This document shows, one piece after another, positions 42,724 to 51,244 of a stretch of 64,000 nucleotides of DNA. The notes beneath the pieces are model-generated. The model worked only from the letters and a program-made list of their open reading frames with translations, had not been told where the DNA came from and ran no database searches. The DNA is from an uncultured Pseudomonadales bacterium (lineage in GTDB: Bacteria; Pseudomonadota; Gammaproteobacteria; Pseudomonadales; Porticoccaceae). Position numbers and translations under genes: made by a program. The stretch spans positions 62,001-126,000 of the forward strand of contig CALSSA010000003.1 of the NCBI GenBank assembly GCA_943788875.1, read 5' to 3'. How positions within the stretch are numbered: the stretch's first letter is position 1; each line of letters begins with the position of its first letter.

Positions 42724-44187
42724 TTAAACACTGGTAACACGAAGAACTTCTTCGATGGTAGTTATACCCTGACGAACCAGACCAAAACCCGCTTCTCGGA
42801 TACTAGGCACAGTGCGGCGAATCAACTCTTCTAACTCAATTTCTCCGGCATTCTCATGGATAAGCGACTGCAGCGGGGCATCCACCGCAACCAACTCAAA
42901 AAGTGCCTGACGGCCAGAAAAACCGGTGTTATTACATTCGGCACAGCCATTGGACTGAAACACAGTCGCACCGGCCTCAAGGCCTAAAAGGCTGCGATTA
43001 AACTCATCGACCTCCGCTGGCTGGCAGCACTCGCGACACAGTTTACGCATTAGACGCTGAGATATAATTCCGCGCACAGTGGAGGATAGCAAAAAGCTAT
43101 CCACTCCCAGGTCCTGAAGTCTGGTAATAGCGCCAGCAGCAGTATTGGTATGCAAGGTTGACAGCACCAAGTGGCCAGTCAAACTAGCCTGGGTAGCAAT
43201 TTCAGCTGTCTCACCATCACGGATTTCACCAATCAAAATAACATCCGGATCCTGGCGTAAAATAGCCCTCAGACCGCGGGCAAATGTCATCCCGGCGCGC
43301 AAATTTATCTGCGTTTGACTGATACCAGGGAGATCATATTCCACTGGGTCCTCGACAGTCATAATGTTGCGTTCCTGACGATCCATCTGCTGTAGCGCAG
43401 CATAAAGCGTAGTGGTCTTACCTGAGCCTGTGGGACCAGTGACCAGAATAATGCCATGGGGTCTTGATACCAAGCCTTCCAACTCAGCCTTAGTTTCGGC
43501 AGGCATACCCAGATCATCGGTTTGCAGTTTGCCGGCATCTTTATCCAGCAGGCGCATCACCACGCGTTCGCCGTGACTAGAGGGCATGGTTGAGATACGC
43601 AGATCAATACTGCGACCCCCAAGACGCACACTCATGCGACCATCCTGAGGCAGTCGGCGTTCTGCAATATCAAGCTTTGACATGACCTTAATACGGGAAA
43701 CAAGCAGAGGAGCAATTTGAATAGAGGGGCTAAGCACAGTTCTCAGCACGCCATCGAGACGGAAACGCACCAGTGCTTCCTTCTCGTAGGGCTCAATATG
43801 AATGTCAGATGCACTTTCTTTGAGGGATTCGGCCAGAATAGCGTTGAGCAGGCGAACAATAGGGGCGTCATTTTCAGCATCGAGTAAATCCCCGGCCTCT
43901 TCAATTTCCGCCGCGGCTGACTCTAGATCAACGAAGTCTTTAATATCTTCCATTACCGACTCTGAAGTACCCTGGCGGCCGCTGTAGAGCTGGCTTAGCA
44001 AGGCATCAAATTCCTCGTCATCAACGCGACATACCGCTAGCGGGTAACCCGCAGCCCGGCTGACTTCAGCGACAGCCCAATCAGGAGCACCCGGGGCGAG
44101 CATTAGATTACCCAAATCAGCCTGCAACAGCACTCGGTTGAGCCGAGCAAACTCGTAAGGGAGTAATTCCAACGCTTGCTGCACCAT
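42724..44187 (-). CDS. gspE: Type II secretion assembly ATPase GspE
   Basis: A 487-residue cytoplasmic ATPase that powers pseudopilus assembly. The N-terminal domain precedes the ATPase, which has Walker A GPTGSGKT (251-258), the Asp box EDPVEYDLPGISQTQIN, Walker B DPDVILIGEIRDGETAEIA and the His box TGHLVLSTLHTN. The tetracysteine zinc module is CRECCQPAE plus CAECNNTG. It is the first gene of the operon; no convincing -35/-10 pair was found in the 236-nt divergent gap to the MAPEG gene. Confidence 0.97.
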   Translation of the reverse strand: MVQQALELLPYEFARLNRVLLQADLGNLMLAPGAPDWAVAEVSRAAGYPLAVCRVDDEEFDALLSQLYSGRQGTSESVMEDIKDFVDLESAAAEIEEAGDLLDAENDAPIVRLLNAILAESLKESASDIHIEPYEKEALVRFRLDGVLRTVLSPSIQIAPLLVSRIKVMSKLDIAERRLPQDGRMSVRLGGRSIDLRISTMPSSHGERVVMRLLDKDAGKLQTDDLGMPAETKAELEGLVSRPHGIILVTGPTGSGKTTTLYAALQQMDRQERNIMTVEDPVEYDLPGISQTQINLRAGMTFARGLRAILRQDPDVILIGEIRDGETAEIATQASLTGHLVLSTLHTNTAAGAITRLQDLGVDSFLLSSTVRGIISQRLMRKLCRECCQPAEVDEFNRSLLGLEAGATVFQSNGCAECNNTGFSGRQALFELVAVDAPLQSLIHENAGEIELEELIRRTVPSIREAGFGLVRQGITTIEEVLRVTSV

Positions 44188-44423
44188 TTTCTGCCTCTTC
44201 CAGCCTCTATTTAGCCCAGCATATACCCCAGTGCTTCGCTAGAGCTATTCTATCTCCCAACTTTACCACATTCGAAGTTTAGTCTTGAATTGTTTAACTA
44301 TTATTACGTCGCAGTTTGAAGGCGCTCCAGCATGTCTGAAAGCAAAGTAAATTCATTATTCCATTAGTCTTTGCCGCGATCCTATACTAGACTCGATTAA
44401 ACTCATTTGATAAGGATCACAAA

Positions 44424-44810
44424 ATGGAAATCACTGCCATTATTATTCTAATCGCGCTCCTGCAGTACATTCTTTTTGTTATCCGGGTCGGCCTTAGTCG
44501 CAACAAGTACAATGTCCAGGCCCCCAGAACCACTGGCAATGAAACCTGGGAGCGGCTATTTCGCATTCAGCAAAATACCCTGGAACAGCTGGTGATTTTT
44601 ATTCCGGGAATGGTCATTTTCACCACTTATGTGAGCGAATCCTGGGCATTGCTGCCAGGGATTCTGTTTATTCTGGGTCGCCAGATCTATTCCGGCTTAT
44701 ATTTGAAGGACCCCGCCAGCCGAGGCCCGGGGATGGCGCTGAGTTTCTTTAGTAATATTGGCCTGGTGATTGCCGGGCTGATCGGAATAGGCCTGCAGCT
44801 CGCGGCCTAA
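44424..44810 (+). CDS. MAPEG family membrane protein
   Basis: A 128-residue integral membrane protein of the MAPEG family, whose members include membrane glutathione S-transferases and related proteins of unclear function in bacteria. Four helices are visible. The family motif appears as ERLFRIQQNTLEQLVIFIPGM, and FILGRQIYSGLYLKDPASRGPGMALSFF follows. The ATG follows AAGGAT. A TATACT hexamer at 44383-44388 is a plausible -10. Its stop overlaps the convergent DUF1820 gene by 4 nt. Confidence 0.92.
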   Translation: MEITAIIILIALLQYILFVIRVGLSRNKYNVQAPRTTGNETWERLFRIQQNTLEQLVIFIPGMVIFTTYVSESWALLPGILFILGRQIYSGLYLKDPASRGPGMALSFFSNIGLVIAGLIGIGLQLAA

Positions 44811-45145
44811 TCGGCCTTGGGCTTGCCCCCCGCCATACTGGGGAAAGGGAAAGGGCTGATATTGCCGCCACTGGGGGCCTCTGTAATTTTACCGGCGCCC
44901 TCTTTTTCAACCTCGTCGATTCGCACAATTGATTGCATGGGAATAAAACTGCGTTTGATGCTGGAAAACTCGTTTTTCAGCTTCTCTTCCGCTGGATCCA
45001 CAATCATCTGCGAACGCTCACCAAAGATAAATTCTTCAACCTCAAGAAAGCCCCAGAGATCGCTCTGAAACACATGCCTGGCATAGATTTCGTAGACCTG
45101 CCCCTGATTGAAAAAGGTAATGCGGTAAATGGGTTCACTTGCCAT
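44807..45145 (-). CDS. DUF1820 family protein
   Basis: A 112-residue DUF1820 protein, conserved in gammaproteobacteria and without known function. The family core YRITFFNQGQVYEIYARHVFQSDLWGFLEVEEFIFGER is intact, followed by VDPAEEKLKNEFSSIKRSFIPMQSIVRIDEV. The ATG at 45145 gives this standard start; the open frame to 45241 is not used. It is divergent from miaB, a neighbourhood common in this group. Confidence 0.92.
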   Translation of the reverse strand: MASEPIYRITFFNQGQVYEIYARHVFQSDLWGFLEVEEFIFGERSQMIVDPAEEKLKNEFSSIKRSFIPMQSIVRIDEVEKEGAGKITEAPSGGNISPFPFPSMAGGKPKAD

Positions 45146-45288
45146 GGATAGTCTGCACAATTTTGACGTTGTTTTGAGGCCGCGATAATAGCACAACCGC
45201 CAATGAGTTCGACGCTTAAATGTTGCGAATTGGCCGCGCACAGCTATAATGCCGTCCCTCTATATTTGATCAAAGAATAACCAGTTAA

Positions 45289-46626
45289 ATGACTGCAAAA
45301 ACGGTTAAAAAGCTTCATATCGTGACCCATGGCTGCCAGATGAATGAGTATGATTCCTCGCGCATGCAGGATTTACTCGGTGACAGCCACGACATGGTGC
45401 CCACGGACAATGCCGCTGATGCCGATGTTATTCTGCTCAACACCTGCTCAATTCGCGAAAAAGCCCAGGAAAAAGTCTTTCACCAGCTTGGCCGTTGGAA
45501 GCACCTTAAAGAAGCAAATCCTGACCTGGTGATTGGTGTGGGCGGCTGCGTTGCCAGTCAGGAAGGAGAGGCTATTGCCAAGCGTGCACCCTTTGTTGAC
45601 GTAATCTTTGGTCCGCAAACATTGCATCGCCTGCCAGAAATGATGGAAACCCGCAAAACCGACGGTACCATCGTGGTCGATATCAGCTTCCCTGAGATTG
45701 AAAAATTTGATCGCCTGCCGACTCCCGAGGCCGACGGCGCCAGCGCCTTCGTCTCGATTATGGAAGGCTGTTCCAAGTACTGCACATTTTGCGTGGTGCC
45801 CTACACCAGAGGTGAAGAAGTCAGTCGACCCATGGCAGATGTATTGGCCGAGGTCGCAGAACTGGCGGCTCAGGGTGTTCGTGAGGTTAATTTGCTCGGT
45901 CAGAATGTCAATGCCTACCGCGGTGATATGCTGGACGGCTCGATTTGCGACTTTGCCGAACTGCTTCCCTATGTCGCCGATATCGAAGGCATAGATCGCA
46001 TTCGCTACACCACCAGCCACCCAGTAGAGTTTTCCGACGCATTAATTGAAGTCTATGGTCGTGTGCCAGAGCTGGTCAGCCACCTGCACCTGCCAGTCCA
46101 GAGCGGTTCAGACCGGATTCTGATGGCCATGAAACGCGGCCATACTGCCATTGAATACAAGTCCAAAATCCGCCGATTGCGCGCGTTGCGACCGGATATT
46201 AGCATTTCTTCAGACTTTATTATCGGCTTTCCCGGTGAAACCGAAGATGATTTTGCGGCCACCATGAAACTCATTGAAGAAGTGGGTTTTGATACCTCAT
46301 TCAGCTTTATTTACAGTGCCCGCCCAGGTACCCCGGCTGCAGATTTGCCGGACAACACCAGCGAGACAACCAAAAAACAGCGCCTTAAGATTCTTCAGGA
46401 CCGTATTAGTCAAAATGCTGCCGCAATCGGGCGCCGCATGGTTGGCACCCGCGCCAGATTACTGGTCACCGGTATCTCCAAAAAGGATCCGGGACAGCTG
46501 CAGGGGCGCACTGAAAATAATCGGGTGGTTAACTTCCGCTGCGACGATCACAGCCTGATTGGTCAGTTTGCCGAGACTGATATCACTGAGGCCCTGCCTA
46601 ACAGCCTTCGGGGCACTCTGATCTAA
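45289..46626 (+). CDS. miaB: tRNA-2-methylthio-N6-dimethylallyladenosine synthase
   Basis: A 445-residue radical SAM methylthiotransferase that adds the 2-methylthio group to i6A37 of tRNAs. The N-terminal cluster cysteines are C16, C53 and C87 ([29 protein letters not shown]). The radical SAM CxxxCxxC is C161, C165, C168 ([11 protein letters not shown]), and a C-terminal TRAM domain closes the protein. Length is normal. It heads the conserved miaB-ybeZ-ybeY-ybeX-lnt block. Confidence 0.98.
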   Translation: MTAKTVKKLHIVTHGCQMNEYDSSRMQDLLGDSHDMVPTDNAADADVILLNTCSIREKAQEKVFHQLGRWKHLKEANPDLVIGVGGCVASQEGEAIAKRAPFVDVIFGPQTLHRLPEMMETRKTDGTIVVDISFPEIEKFDRLPTPEADGASAFVSIMEGCSKYCTFCVVPYTRGEEVSRPMADVLAEVAELAAQGVREVNLLGQNVNAYRGDMLDGSICDFAELLPYVADIEGIDRIRYTTSHPVEFSDALIEVYGRVPELVSHLHLPVQSGSDRILMAMKRGHTAIEYKSKIRRLRALRPDISISSDFIIGFPGETEDDFAATMKLIEEVGFDTSFSFIYSARPGTPAADLPDNTSETTKKQRLKILQDRISQNAAAIGRRMVGTRARLLVTGISKKDPGQLQGRTENNRVVNFRCDDHSLIGQFAETDITEALPNSLRGTLI

Positions 46627-46707
46627 GTCTCGCTCTTAGTTCTAGCCTGAGTCTGAAATCTGCTTATATAGCAGCCATTTCTTATAATATTTACGTAATA
46701 AAAAATG

Positions 46708-46737
46708 TTTACCCTCTTCTCTAGTTCGCGCTATGCT
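46708..46737 (+). promoter_or_regulatory. Possible internal promoter before ybeZ
   Basis: TTTACC (46708-46713), an 18-nt spacer and TATGCT (46732-46737) lie 38 nt before the ybeZ start, in a 149-nt gap after miaB. A promoter here would let ybeZ-ybeY-ybeX-lnt be expressed apart from miaB. In E. coli this operon is heat-shock regulated; I see no clear sigma-32 box. Confidence 0.4.
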
Positions 46738-46775
46738 ACAAATATGTTAACTATGGAAAGGCTTTAAAGCACCTA

Positions 46776-47786
46776 TTGAAACGATTGGATACTCAACCAT
46801 CAGCCTACAGCATCACTCTCGAGCCTAACGATGCTCGTCGTCTCGCCTCACTCTGCGGTCAATTTGATGAAAACCTTCGCCTGATCGAACAGCGGTTAAA
46901 CGTTGAGATTCGCTCGCGGGATAGTTTTTTTGCTGTCTACGGCGATGCGGACGAGTCCCAGCGTGCTGCCGACATTATTTACAACCTGTATCAAGAGACA
47001 GCTCATTATGCCGAGCTGGCTGCTGAAGAAGTTCACCTCCACCTTCGCCAATACGAGAGAGAGAAGCCTATGACTCCACCTGCCAGCAATCTGCAATCTG
47101 CCGACAATGTTGAAAGCTTTTCGGTAATACGCACGAAAAAAGGCAATATCAAACCTCGGGGCTTGAATCAGCAGCGCTATGTACGCTCGATCCAAACCCA
47201 TGATATTAATTTTGGTATTGGTCCTGCAGGTACAGGCAAGACCTATCTGGCTGTCGCCTGTGCCGTAGAGGCTCTTTTGCGCGATGAAGTTGAACGTATC
47301 TTACTGGTCAGGCCAGCTGTTGAAGCTGGTGAAAGACTGGGCTTCCTGCCTGGCGATCTGGCGCAAAAAGTAGATCCCTATCTGCGCCCGCTCTATGACG
47401 CACTGCATGAAATGCTCGGTTTTGAAACTGTAGCCAAACTGCAGGAGCGCAATGTGATTGAAATTGCACCACTGGCCTATATGCGCGGCCGCACATTGAA
47501 TGGCGCCTATATTATTCTCGATGAAAGCCAGAATACTACCCGCGAGCAGATGAAAATGTTCCTGACCCGGATAGGCTTCGGCTCTACCGCAGTTATCACT
47601 GGCGATATGTCACAGATTGACCTGCCCCGTGGTGTCAGCTCCGGGCTGGTGCATGCCTGCGAGGTGCTGCAGCATGTTGATGAAATCAGCTTTACCCACT
47701 TCGAATCACGGGATGTAGTGCGTCACCCTATTGTGCAAAGTATTGTCGATGCCTACGATGCCTTTGAAAAAGGTGCCGACCAGTAA
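46776..47786 (+). CDS. ybeZ: PhoH-family ATPase YbeZ
   Basis: A 336-residue PhoH-like ATPase that acts with YbeY in rRNA processing. The N-terminal RNA-binding-like region (EPNDARRLASLCGQFDENLRLIEQRL) precedes Walker A GPAGTGKT (149-156). LVRPAVEAGERLGFLPGDL and Walker B YIILDESQNTT follow, then TGDMSQIDLP. The start is TTG, with a GGAAAGG site about 14 nt away, so the exact start is uncertain. ybeY starts 3 nt after it ends. Confidence 0.95.
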   Translation: MKRLDTQPSAYSITLEPNDARRLASLCGQFDENLRLIEQRLNVEIRSRDSFFAVYGDADESQRAADIIYNLYQETAHYAELAAEEVHLHLRQYEREKPMTPPASNLQSADNVESFSVIRTKKGNIKPRGLNQQRYVRSIQTHDINFGIGPAGTGKTYLAVACAVEALLRDEVERILLVRPAVEAGERLGFLPGDLAQKVDPYLRPLYDALHEMLGFETVAKLQERNVIEIAPLAYMRGRTLNGAYIILDESQNTTREQMKMFLTRIGFGSTAVITGDMSQIDLPRGVSSGLVHACEVLQHVDEISFTHFESRDVVRHPIVQSIVDAYDAFEKGADQ

Positions 47787-47789
47787 CCC

Positions 47790-48251
47790 ATGAGTATTTC
47801 CATAGACATACAGATGGCCTGTTCATCTGAAGAGGCACCAGACGAGGACAGTATGCGGCGCTGGGCCACAGCAGCCCTGCGCAACGAGCGCGAGACTGCC
47901 GAACTCAGCGTGCGAATTGTCGATGATCAAGAGAGTGCGGCACTAAATCAACAGTACCGCGAAAAATCTGGCCCCACTAACGTATTGTCCTTTCCCTTTG
48001 ATGCCGTTACCCCGGAACCACTGCCTATTTTGGGCGATCTGGTGATCTGTGCTCCTGTGGTTATCCGCGAAGCTCAGCAGCAGGAAAAACTCGTAGAAGC
48101 CCACTGGGCACATATGTGTGTACATGGTGTATTACACCTGCTCGGATATGACCATGCGGGCGATGCTGATGCACAGGTAATGGAAGCATTAGAAACAACA
48201 ATTTTATTGGATATGGGGTTTCCAGCCCCATATTCTGAAGAGCACGAATAA
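47790..48251 (+). CDS. ybeY: Endoribonuclease YbeY (16S rRNA maturation)
   Basis: A 153-residue zinc-dependent endoribonuclease needed for 16S rRNA 3'-end maturation and ribosome quality control. The zinc motif H112-x3-H116-x5-H122 (HGVLHLLGYDH) is complete. TNVLSFPFD and LGDLVICAPVV are family blocks. Length is standard. Confidence 0.97.
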   Translation: MSISIDIQMACSSEEAPDEDSMRRWATAALRNERETAELSVRIVDDQESAALNQQYREKSGPTNVLSFPFDAVTPEPLPILGDLVICAPVVIREAQQQEKLVEAHWAHMCVHGVLHLLGYDHAGDADAQVMEALETTILLDMGFPAPYSEEHE

Positions 48252-48280
48252 ATAACTCCTGAGAGTTTATAGAGATAAGC

Positions 48281-49120
48281 ATGAACGACGAAACATCAAA
48301 CAGCAGCCAAGATAACTCCTTGCTAAAAAAGATCGGCAAGGTTTTTTCGCCCAATCCCAGCAATAGCGATGAAGTCGCAGATATGCTGCGCAGCGCTGAA
48401 AATGAGTCAATCATTGATGCCAGTGCACTGCAGATTATGGAGGGTGCGCTAAAGGTTTCTGATCTGCAGGCCAGGGAAATCATGATACCCAGATCGCAGA
48501 TGAATGTGATTGAAGAAGATTTTAGTCTGGAGCAAATTCTGGAGTTGGTGATTCAGTCCCAACATTCGCGCTTTCCAGTGGTGGGTGAATCGGCAGATGA
48601 TGTATTGGGCATCTTACTGGCCAAAGAGCTTCTCCCTCTGGTGCTGTCCGGCAAAGAATCTTTCGATCTTAAAGGTCTACTGCGTGCGGCAACCATTATC
48701 CCGGAGAGCAAGCGCCTGAATATTCTGCTCCAGGAGTTTCGTGAGCATCGTTATCATATGGCTATAGTGGTCGATGAGTACGGCGGCGTATCCGGACTGC
48801 TGACCATTGAAGATGTGCTTGAAGAAATTGTCGGTGAGATTGAAGACGAAACAGATGAACATGAAGCTGTGCAAATTAGCAAGGTCAGTGACAACCTTTA
48901 TCAGGTCGAAGCTATTACCGAGATTGACGACTTTAATGAGTTCTTTGATATTGGTTTTTCCGACGATGAGTTCGATACGGTTGGCGGCCTAGTGGTACAT
49001 ACTTTCGGCCGCCTGCCAGAAATCGGCGAAAGCACGAGCATTGATATTTTCGACTTCAAGGTAATTGATGGCGACAATCGCAAGATCAACATGCTGGAAG
49101 TGAGTAAAAACAACCTATGA
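48281..49120 (+). CDS. ybeX: CorC/HlyC-type CBS-domain protein YbeX
   Basis: A 279-residue protein with two CBS domains (MIPRSQMNVIEEDFSLEQILELVIQSQHSRFPV; FREHRYHMAIVVDEYGGVSGLLTIEDVLEEIVG) and a C-terminal CorC/HlyC domain (GGLVVHTFGRLP). It lacks the membrane DUF21 domain, as expected for YbeX/CorC. It has been linked to magnesium and cobalt handling and to ribosome metabolism. It lies between ybeY and lnt. Confidence 0.95.
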   Translation: MNDETSNSSQDNSLLKKIGKVFSPNPSNSDEVADMLRSAENESIIDASALQIMEGALKVSDLQAREIMIPRSQMNVIEEDFSLEQILELVIQSQHSRFPVVGESADDVLGILLAKELLPLVLSGKESFDLKGLLRAATIIPESKRLNILLQEFREHRYHMAIVVDEYGGVSGLLTIEDVLEEIVGEIEDETDEHEAVQISKVSDNLYQVEAITEIDDFNEFFDIGFSDDEFDTVGGLVVHTFGRLPEIGESTSIDIFDFKVIDGDNRKINMLEVSKNNL

Positions 49121-49133
49121 TACGACCCAGCTA

Positions 49134-50621
49134 ATGACTCTCAGTCGCGCGCAGACATTCCTTGCGCTATTTGCCTCTGGCGCCCTTATGCCTCTGGCGC
49201 TGGCGCCATTCTCACTCTGGCCTATCGCCATCTTAAGTACCGCACTGCTGTTCTGGGCACTGCAAAATCAAACCCCGAGACAGGCTCTGGTGAAGGCTAC
49301 TGTATTTGGCTTTGGCCTTTTCTTCGCTGGCGTAAGCTGGGTTTATATCAGCATTCACGACCATGGCTTTATCTCAGCACCTGTGGCCTTTGTCGGGACA
49401 GTATTGTTCTGCCTGTTTCTGGCGGTGATCTTTGCTGCCCCGTTTGCCCTCAGCGCCATTATTCCGCAGACCCCACTAGCATTGGGCTTCGGGTTGCCGG
49501 CAATCTGGGTAATCAGTGAATGGATACGAGGCTGGATATTTACCGGTTTCCCATGGCTATATGCAGGTTATGCCCACACCGGCACCTGGCTCAATGGCTG
49601 GGCGCCCATTGGCGGAGTACTGTGGCTGAGCTTTATCAATGCAATGGCGGCAGCGGCACTGGTTCAATTACTGCAAAAACCCAGAGCAGCGATGCTGTCA
49701 GTTTTGGTCATGGCGCTTTGGCTTGGCGGCTATGGTCTGCAAAACATCAATTGGACTCAGTCCACAGGGACTGAACTGTCCGTGGTACTAATCCAGCCCA
49801 ATGTAGACCAAGAGGATAAATGGTCCCTGGTTGAACAGGACAATATTCTGCAACTACTGGCCCGCCAGACTGAGCCACACTGGGGTGCAGATATCATTAT
49901 CTGGCCTGAGGGTGCTATTCCTGCCCTGCCCAAGCAGGTTATGGACTATCTGATTGAGGTGGATAATCGAGCAAAAGTGAACCAAACATCATTGTTAACT
50001 GGTATACCTACTCAGGACCCACGCGAGCGGCGTTATTACAACTCAATGCTGGCACTGGGTGAGTCCAGGGGGCAGTACGACAAGACCAGACTGGTTCCGT
50101 TTGGCGAATATGTGCCACTGGAAGGTATTCTCAGAGGCTTAAACCGATTTTTTGATTTGCCAATGTCGTCGTTCTCTCTGGGGGCCGCAAAACAGTCTCT
50201 ACTGACAGCTAAGGGGCAATCCATAGCCACAGCAATTTGCTATGAAATAGCCTACCCCAATCTGGTAGCTGACAGAGCGGCGAATGCGAGTATTCTCATG
50301 ACTGTCAGCAATGACGCCTGGTTTGGCCGTTCGATGGCGCCCAGGCAGCATATGCAAATGGCGCGCATGCGGGCTATTGAGAATCGGAAGCCATTGATGC
50401 GCGGCACTAATAATGGTGTCACTGCACTGGTGGACTACAAGGGCAATATTTACCAACAGCTAGAGCAATACAGCGCAGGTGAACTAAGCGGCACTGTTGT
50501 GCCAAGAGTCGGACAGACATTTTTTAACCGGTTTGGCAGTTGGCCAGCGGTTATCTTGTCACTACTAATTAGTCTCGGTCTTGCCTCACGCAGAGGACTG
50601 GCCAAAACACTGAGGAAATAA
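49134..50621 (+). CDS. lnt: Apolipoprotein N-acyltransferase
   Basis: A 495-residue inner-membrane enzyme that adds the third acyl chain to the N-terminal cysteine of lipoproteins. An N-terminal membrane part of about six helices is followed by a nitrilase-like domain with the catalytic triad E259 (IIWPEGAIP), K317 (YDKTRLVPFGEYVP) and C369 (TAICYEIAYP). All are intact. A final helix (WPAVILSLLISLGLA) anchors the C-terminus. It ends 1 nt before the peroxiredoxin gene. Confidence 0.97.
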   Translation: MTLSRAQTFLALFASGALMPLALAPFSLWPIAILSTALLFWALQNQTPRQALVKATVFGFGLFFAGVSWVYISIHDHGFISAPVAFVGTVLFCLFLAVIFAAPFALSAIIPQTPLALGFGLPAIWVISEWIRGWIFTGFPWLYAGYAHTGTWLNGWAPIGGVLWLSFINAMAAAALVQLLQKPRAAMLSVLVMALWLGGYGLQNINWTQSTGTELSVVLIQPNVDQEDKWSLVEQDNILQLLARQTEPHWGADIIIWPEGAIPALPKQVMDYLIEVDNRAKVNQTSLLTGIPTQDPRERRYYNSMLALGESRGQYDKTRLVPFGEYVPLEGILRGLNRFFDLPMSSFSLGAAKQSLLTAKGQSIATAICYEIAYPNLVADRAANASILMTVSNDAWFGRSMAPRQHMQMARMRAIENRKPLMRGTNNGVTALVDYKGNIYQQLEQYSAGELSGTVVPRVGQTFFNRFGSWPAVILSLLISLGLASRRGLAKTLRK

Positions 50622-50622
50622 T

Positions 50623-51150
50623 ATGAAACTGCTAAACAAACTAATACTCTGCCTCACCGCAACAGTATCCCTATCCGTAAATGCTCTGGAAGTGGGTGAT
50701 CAGGCACCAGCCTTTTCCCTGCAAGCCACCGATGGCAAAACCTATACTCTGGAGCAGTTCCACGACAAACAGGCCATAGTTATTGCCTGGTACCCAAAAG
50801 CCTTCACCAGCGGCTGCACCATTGAGTGTAAATCACTGGCTCAGAATGGCCATCTGTTAAAGCGCCTGGATGTGACTTATTTTATGGCCAGCGTTGACCC
50901 CCTGGAAGACAACAAGAAATTTGCTGAAGAGACGGAGGCGGACTTTCCACTTTTGAGTGATCCCTCAAAAGAAGTCGCCAAGGCCTATGATGTGCTGGCT
51001 ATTTATGGCCTACCCAAACGCCATACCCTGTATATTGGCAAAGACGGCAAGATTCTATTTATAGATCGCAAGATCAATGCCGCCACCTCGGCAGAAGATA
51101 TGGCCGCCAAGCTGGAAGAGCTAGGTATCCCTGCCAGACAGGCCAGCTAA
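50623..51150 (+). CDS. Exported Bcp/AhpC-type peroxiredoxin
   Basis: A 175-residue thiol peroxidase. The N-terminus is a signal peptide (LLNKLILCLTATVSLSVNA) so it acts in the periplasm. VGDQAPAFSLQATDGK begins the thioredoxin fold. The peroxidatic cysteine is C65 in FTSGCTIEC, with a second cysteine at C69, a CxxxC spacing one residue shorter than E. coli Bcp. It follows lnt with a 1-nt gap and may be co-transcribed with it. It would reduce hydroperoxides in the envelope; the electron donor is unknown. Confidence 0.9.
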   Translation: MKLLNKLILCLTATVSLSVNALEVGDQAPAFSLQATDGKTYTLEQFHDKQAIVIAWYPKAFTSGCTIECKSLAQNGHLLKRLDVTYFMASVDPLEDNKKFAEETEADFPLLSDPSKEVAKAYDVLAIYGLPKRHTLYIGKDGKILFIDRKINAATSAEDMAAKLEELGIPARQAS

Positions 51151-51164
51151 GCATCTATTTAAAT

Positions 51165-51190
51165 GCCTATCTAACTGCTGTTAGATAGGC
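51165..51190. repeat. Perfect 26-nt hairpin between the peroxiredoxin gene and leuS
   Basis: GCCTATCTAAC (51165-51175), loop TGCT, GTTAGATAGGC (51180-51190) is a perfect 11-bp inverted repeat. There is no U-tract on the plus side, so it is not a canonical terminator. A perfect TATAAT (51202-51207) follows 11 nt later and is probably the leuS -10; the hairpin then covers the -35 region, consistent with an operator or a terminator-like element between the two units. Confidence 0.7.
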
Positions 51191-51244
51191 CCCAGTTCCC
51201 CTATAATTCACGCCTATTTTTAAATCAATAAGCAGTGAATCTCG

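Noticed and set aside
45448-46020. 190-residue open frame antisense to miaB
   Set aside because: Complementary to the radical SAM region of miaB, which explains its openness.
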